From NCBI RefSeq assembly GCF_029784155.1, contig NC_073691.1, positions 25,952,146-26,016,145 of the forward strand: a stretch of 64,000 nucleotides of DNA, in the 5' to 3' direction. The stretch is from Uranotaenia lowii (lineage: Eukaryota; Arthropoda; Insecta; Diptera; Culicidae). Both the position numbers and the translations under genes were made by a program. The notes beneath the pieces are model-generated. The model did not search any database. It was given only the letters and a program-made list of their open reading frames with translations, and was not told where the DNA came from. This document shows positions 59,463-64,000 of the stretch, one piece after another (position 1 is the first letter of the stretch; every line of letters begins with the position of its first letter).

Positions 59463-60902
59463 CGTTGCTTTCAATCTGTCTCCGCTCCTCGGTGCTCAGC
59501 CTCGCATCCGCTGCCACCACCGACTGGGTCGTCGGCGTTCCCGTATTATTCCTTCGATACCTAGGCCGGCCCCTCCGCTTCAACGAACCGAAGCGACTCT
59601 CTGCCAGCGAGAGCTCCTCATCATCCGAGGAAGATCCGACCGTAACAATCGGTGAATTTCTGTTGCTGCTGCGCCGACTGCTTCGACTTTCTTGTCTGCT
59701 ACCATCCATCGATCCTCCATTGCTCGATCCAACGCTGGCACTACGCTGCCGGGACTTTCGCTTCTTCGTCTTTTGTTTGTCTGGATGCTGTTGGGGCGAA
59801 TGGCTTCCATTGATTGTTGTAGGTTTCTCTGCTTCGACTTGTTGGGTGACGACGTCCTGCAGGTTGTGCGACAGCATTACCTTCGAGATGAGCTTGTCGA
59901 TTTCGTTGATCGTCTGGTCGTAGCTGGATTCCGGAATGTCCGCTATGGTGATGCGTTTCTCTAGGTGGTTGTTGCTGGTGGTTTTGGTTTGTTGATCGTG
60001 CGATTCCTGCTGTTGGCGTCTTCGGATACTGTTGCGTGTGTGGAAACTTTCTTCTCGAACCATCAGGGTACCAGCGTTACTACGGACCAGTTTATAGATC
60101 TTCGGCTTGTCCGTTGCTTGTTGAACTTGTTGGGGTGTTGCTGAGCGATCCTCTTCTACGATGATGGTCGGAGCAGGTGGGATAATTTTAGATGGAGGCG
60201 GTGGCGTTGATGGTTTCGGTTTGATCGGTTCATCTTCAGTTGAGCTCTGGCGGAATTCACTGATCCGGCCGAGGATTGAATTGGACCGGGAAGAAGAACT
60301 CTTACGGATACGCCGTTTCCAGCCGACCTGTTCACTACCCGGGGAATTTTGTCGAACTTCACTGGCCGATTTGCTCTTGTGGATGGAATGATTGGAGTCG
60401 TTGATATCACCATTTTTGTAAAGCAAAGCACTGGTTGACAGTTTGTGACCCATGCCCTTGTTCTGGAGCTGTTCAAAGACATCACTCAAGTGAGAACTTG
60501 AGGGTATCACCTTTTCTCTCAGACACGAACTCTTAGACCTCCTATATCTGGTAGAACTTCGTGGACTCACTTCTCCATTTGAAAACTGCTCACTCTTCAC
60601 TACACAGTCCGGCTTGTCGACTTCCACCATCAACTCCCCGGTTCGACTGTCGATCAGCTGTATTCGAGGGAAGTTGATGCTAGACGATGAACTCGAAGTA
60701 GTCAGCTCCCACTTCCACGATTTCGGCTTATTCAGTGCCAGCTTGAGGAAGTTGTCTCCAAACTGATCGTCATTTTCTCGATCATCTTCGTCACTTTCAT
60801 CTAACCCATCTCGATTGCCGTTGACAAAAGTTGGTGCCGACGATGACATCGATATGCCACGTAATACTGTTGATCTACACGACAGCTCAGCTGGCTCGAA
60901 AC
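59463..60902 (-). CDS. Internal coding exon (480 codons) of the unrecognised host protein
   Basis: The exon is bounded by a TTTCGTTACAG acceptor (AG at 60904-60903) and an AACG/GTAAGT donor (GT at 59462-59461). It is 1440 bp, symmetric with phase 1 on both sides, and fully open, holding 479 complete codons. Visible features in order are an acidic patch DESDEDDREND, the segment PKSWKWEL, many Ser-rich blocks and a basic WKRRIRKSSSSR. A proline run, then a helix-prone region around SSYDQTINEIDKLISKVML, are followed by an Arg/Ser block (RQESRSSRRSSNRNS), SSSDDEEL and an AT-hook-like KRRGRPRYRR at exon residues 441-450. These suggest a phosphorylated, disordered, possibly nuclear protein. No membrane segment lies within the exon. 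An upstream in-frame extension to 61104 crosses the acceptor and lacks its own ATG at that point, so I take it as intron. The family is not recognised. Confidence 0.78.
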
Positions 60903-61563
60903 CTGTAACGAAACAAACGCGTTCGTTATTCCAACGAAACTGCCACTCGCTTCTCGTAGCATTGGTAATGAACTTCGAATATTTATGTCTAGTTGGCAAA
61001 AATAACCATCCGCAAAACCAGAAATAAAATCCCCAACACATGGTAGGAATAATTATCATGCAGGTACCCCCCCTTACAAGAAGCAACAACTTTAGAGGGA
61101 ACACTTTCCTGAATCATTAACCTTTATTTTATTTTATTTCAACCATTTTTTTTTTACTTCTACTCATTCAAGTCCACCAACAACCACCATCATCCGCGTG
61201 GTTGGAAAACGTGCGCGGCAAATTTGCTCCCAGTTAGTTATTTTTCATCGGTGCGATGAAAATCAAAATATTTCGTTTGTTTCTACCCATCTCTGCATCG
61301 CATCGCGAGACTTGGTGAGATGGCGAGAATTTTTCGTGCGGAAGAGAAGCGCAGATGAGCGAGAAAACTTGCATGCATTCTGCTACCGTTTTACTAGTTT
61401 TTTTTTCATCAATGATGCCAACAACGGGTGTGGTTCATGGTGATGCAGCGACACTCATATATGATCGAAACTAAATTATAAATTTAAAAAAAAATGAAAA
61501 CTGAAAAAATCCATTTGGAAACACTTCGACATCAAGTCGAATTGAGCACAACTGTATTTTTCT
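60903..61563 (-). other. Upstream intron of the host gene
   Basis: Immediately upstream of the internal exon. In-frame translation continues to 61104 with hydrophobic residues (CMIIIPTMCWGFYFWF). It could be an alternative coding start encoding a membrane anchor, but a good acceptor lies at 60903 and intron is more likely. From 61140 to 61450 the sequence is mixed and somewhat GC-richer, with no clear exon. Confidence 0.45.
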
Positions 61564-62092
61564 GTTGTGATCCTAAATAACGTTGAGAATCCAGAAAAAT
61601 GCTTCAAGGGCAGAAAATGCATTTAAAAGTGCTGATCCCAAACTATTCTCAGAATGTTGAATAAGTGCTTCTTAATGCCAGAAAATGCATTTAAATGTTG
61701 TGATCACAGATTAATCTTTGAATCCTGAAAAACGCTTCAGAAAGCCAGAAAATGCATTATAAAGTTGTGATCCCAAATTAAGGTTTATTTGAAAATTTTG
61801 AAAATGTGATCAAAAATAGCTCAGAATCCCGAAAAAATGCTCCAAGGGCTGAAAATGCATTTTAAAGATGTGTTTAGTTTAGAATCCCTAAAAAATGCTT
61901 ATAAAAGCCCTCAAATGCATTTTAAAGTTGTGATCCTAAATATGGTTAAGAATCCCGAAAAACATGTTTCTAAAGGCCAGAAAATGCACTTCAAAGTCCT
62001 ATTCCCAAATTAAGCTTAGAATCTCGAAAAAACGTTTCTAAAGGCCAAAAACTGCATTTGAAAGTTGTAATCTCAAATAAGCTCGGATTCCC
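61564..62092. repeat. Minisatellite, ~68-bp unit, about 7.5 copies
   Basis: Each unit runs roughly GTTGTGATCCCAAAT, then AGAATCCCGAAAAA, GCTTC and GCCAGAAAATGCATTT. Units begin near 61564, 61630, 61697, 61765, 61867, 61927, 61996 and 62062. They are diverged from one another, and one unit carries an insertion of about 35 bp. Confidence 0.85.
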
Positions 62093-62163
62093 GTTCTATC
62101 TTCCAGTGAGGATTAAGGTAGGAAGGGAAGGAAGGTGGGCTTCCATAACCTTCATACCTGATT

Positions 62164-64000
<1,837 letters not shown>

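Noticed and set aside
11570..60902. Treating the two host exons as separate single-exon genes
   Set aside because: Both have splice signals at the exact ends of their open frames and complementary phase, which is unlikely for unrelated single-exon genes.
60903..61104. Hydrophobic N-terminal extension of the internal exon as a membrane anchor
   Set aside because: The extension crosses a good splice acceptor and starts at a non-ATG codon. Kept only as a low-probability alternative.

Overview
This is eukaryotic nuclear DNA, almost certainly from an insect and most likely a mosquito or mosquito-like dipteran. It is AT-rich, has spliceosomal signals, and carries a typical mosquito transposon mix: non-LTR retrotransposons resembling Jockey, R1, RTE and CR1/L2; copia- and gypsy-type LTR elements; a tRNA-derived SINE; hAT elements; and many small TA- or TTAA-flanked inverted-repeat elements. 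I see no prokaryotic operon, CRISPR array, phage or defence island, and I cannot name the species.

Only one host gene is well supported, and it lies on the minus strand. A 1440-bp internal coding exon (59463-60902) has a consensus GTAAGT donor. A terminal coding exon (11570-12381) has a CAG acceptor, a stop codon and two AATAAA signals. The two exons join in phase 1, giving a single intron of about 47 kb (12382-59462) unless other exons lie between them. The product is low-complexity, Ser/Arg-rich and mostly disordered, with an AT-hook-like basic motif, and I do not recognise the family. Nearly everything else annotated between 12.4 and 59.5 kb is repeat material inside this intron. A CpG-rich tract (24.8-26.6 kb) followed by a minus-strand GTAAGT site could be an internal promoter.

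Layout. 1-9.76 kb is four satellite blocks: a 9-bp AATTGTCAA array, a TA-flanked inverted-repeat element, a 7-bp ATTCTAG array with a higher-order duplication, and two abutting 9-bp arrays (ATAATTTTT and GTCATTTTT, the latter with GTAATTTTT blocks). 9.8-11.5 kb holds no recognisable gene. 11.5-12.4 kb is the terminal exon. 12.6-28.1 kb is a series of small inverted-repeat DNA elements, a hAT copy carrying a MITE and a SINE, and a broken CR1/L2-like LINE. 29.2-34.1 kb is a minus-strand Jockey-type LINE with a 5'-truncated LINE inserted just beyond its RT catalytic box (13-bp target duplication). 36.6-42.8 kb holds a copia fragment and an RTE-like LINE split by an R1-clade insertion (8-bp duplication). 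43-53 kb is mostly unassigned AT-rich DNA with small repeats. 53.2-55.8 kb is the 3' end of a gypsy-type element with a complete hAT element in its LTR (8-bp duplication). 57.2-59.0 kb is the 3' end of a copia element with its LTR. 59.5-60.9 kb is the internal host exon. 61.6-62.1 kb is a roughly 68-bp minisatellite, and 62.2-64.0 kb is a nearly perfect TGTC microsatellite.

The transposon genes are decayed and none appears fully functional. The value of the window lies in its nested insertions, several of which can be reconstructed from target duplications, in the stepwise-related 9-bp satellites, and in the large repeat-filled intron. I found no convincing new biochemical system.
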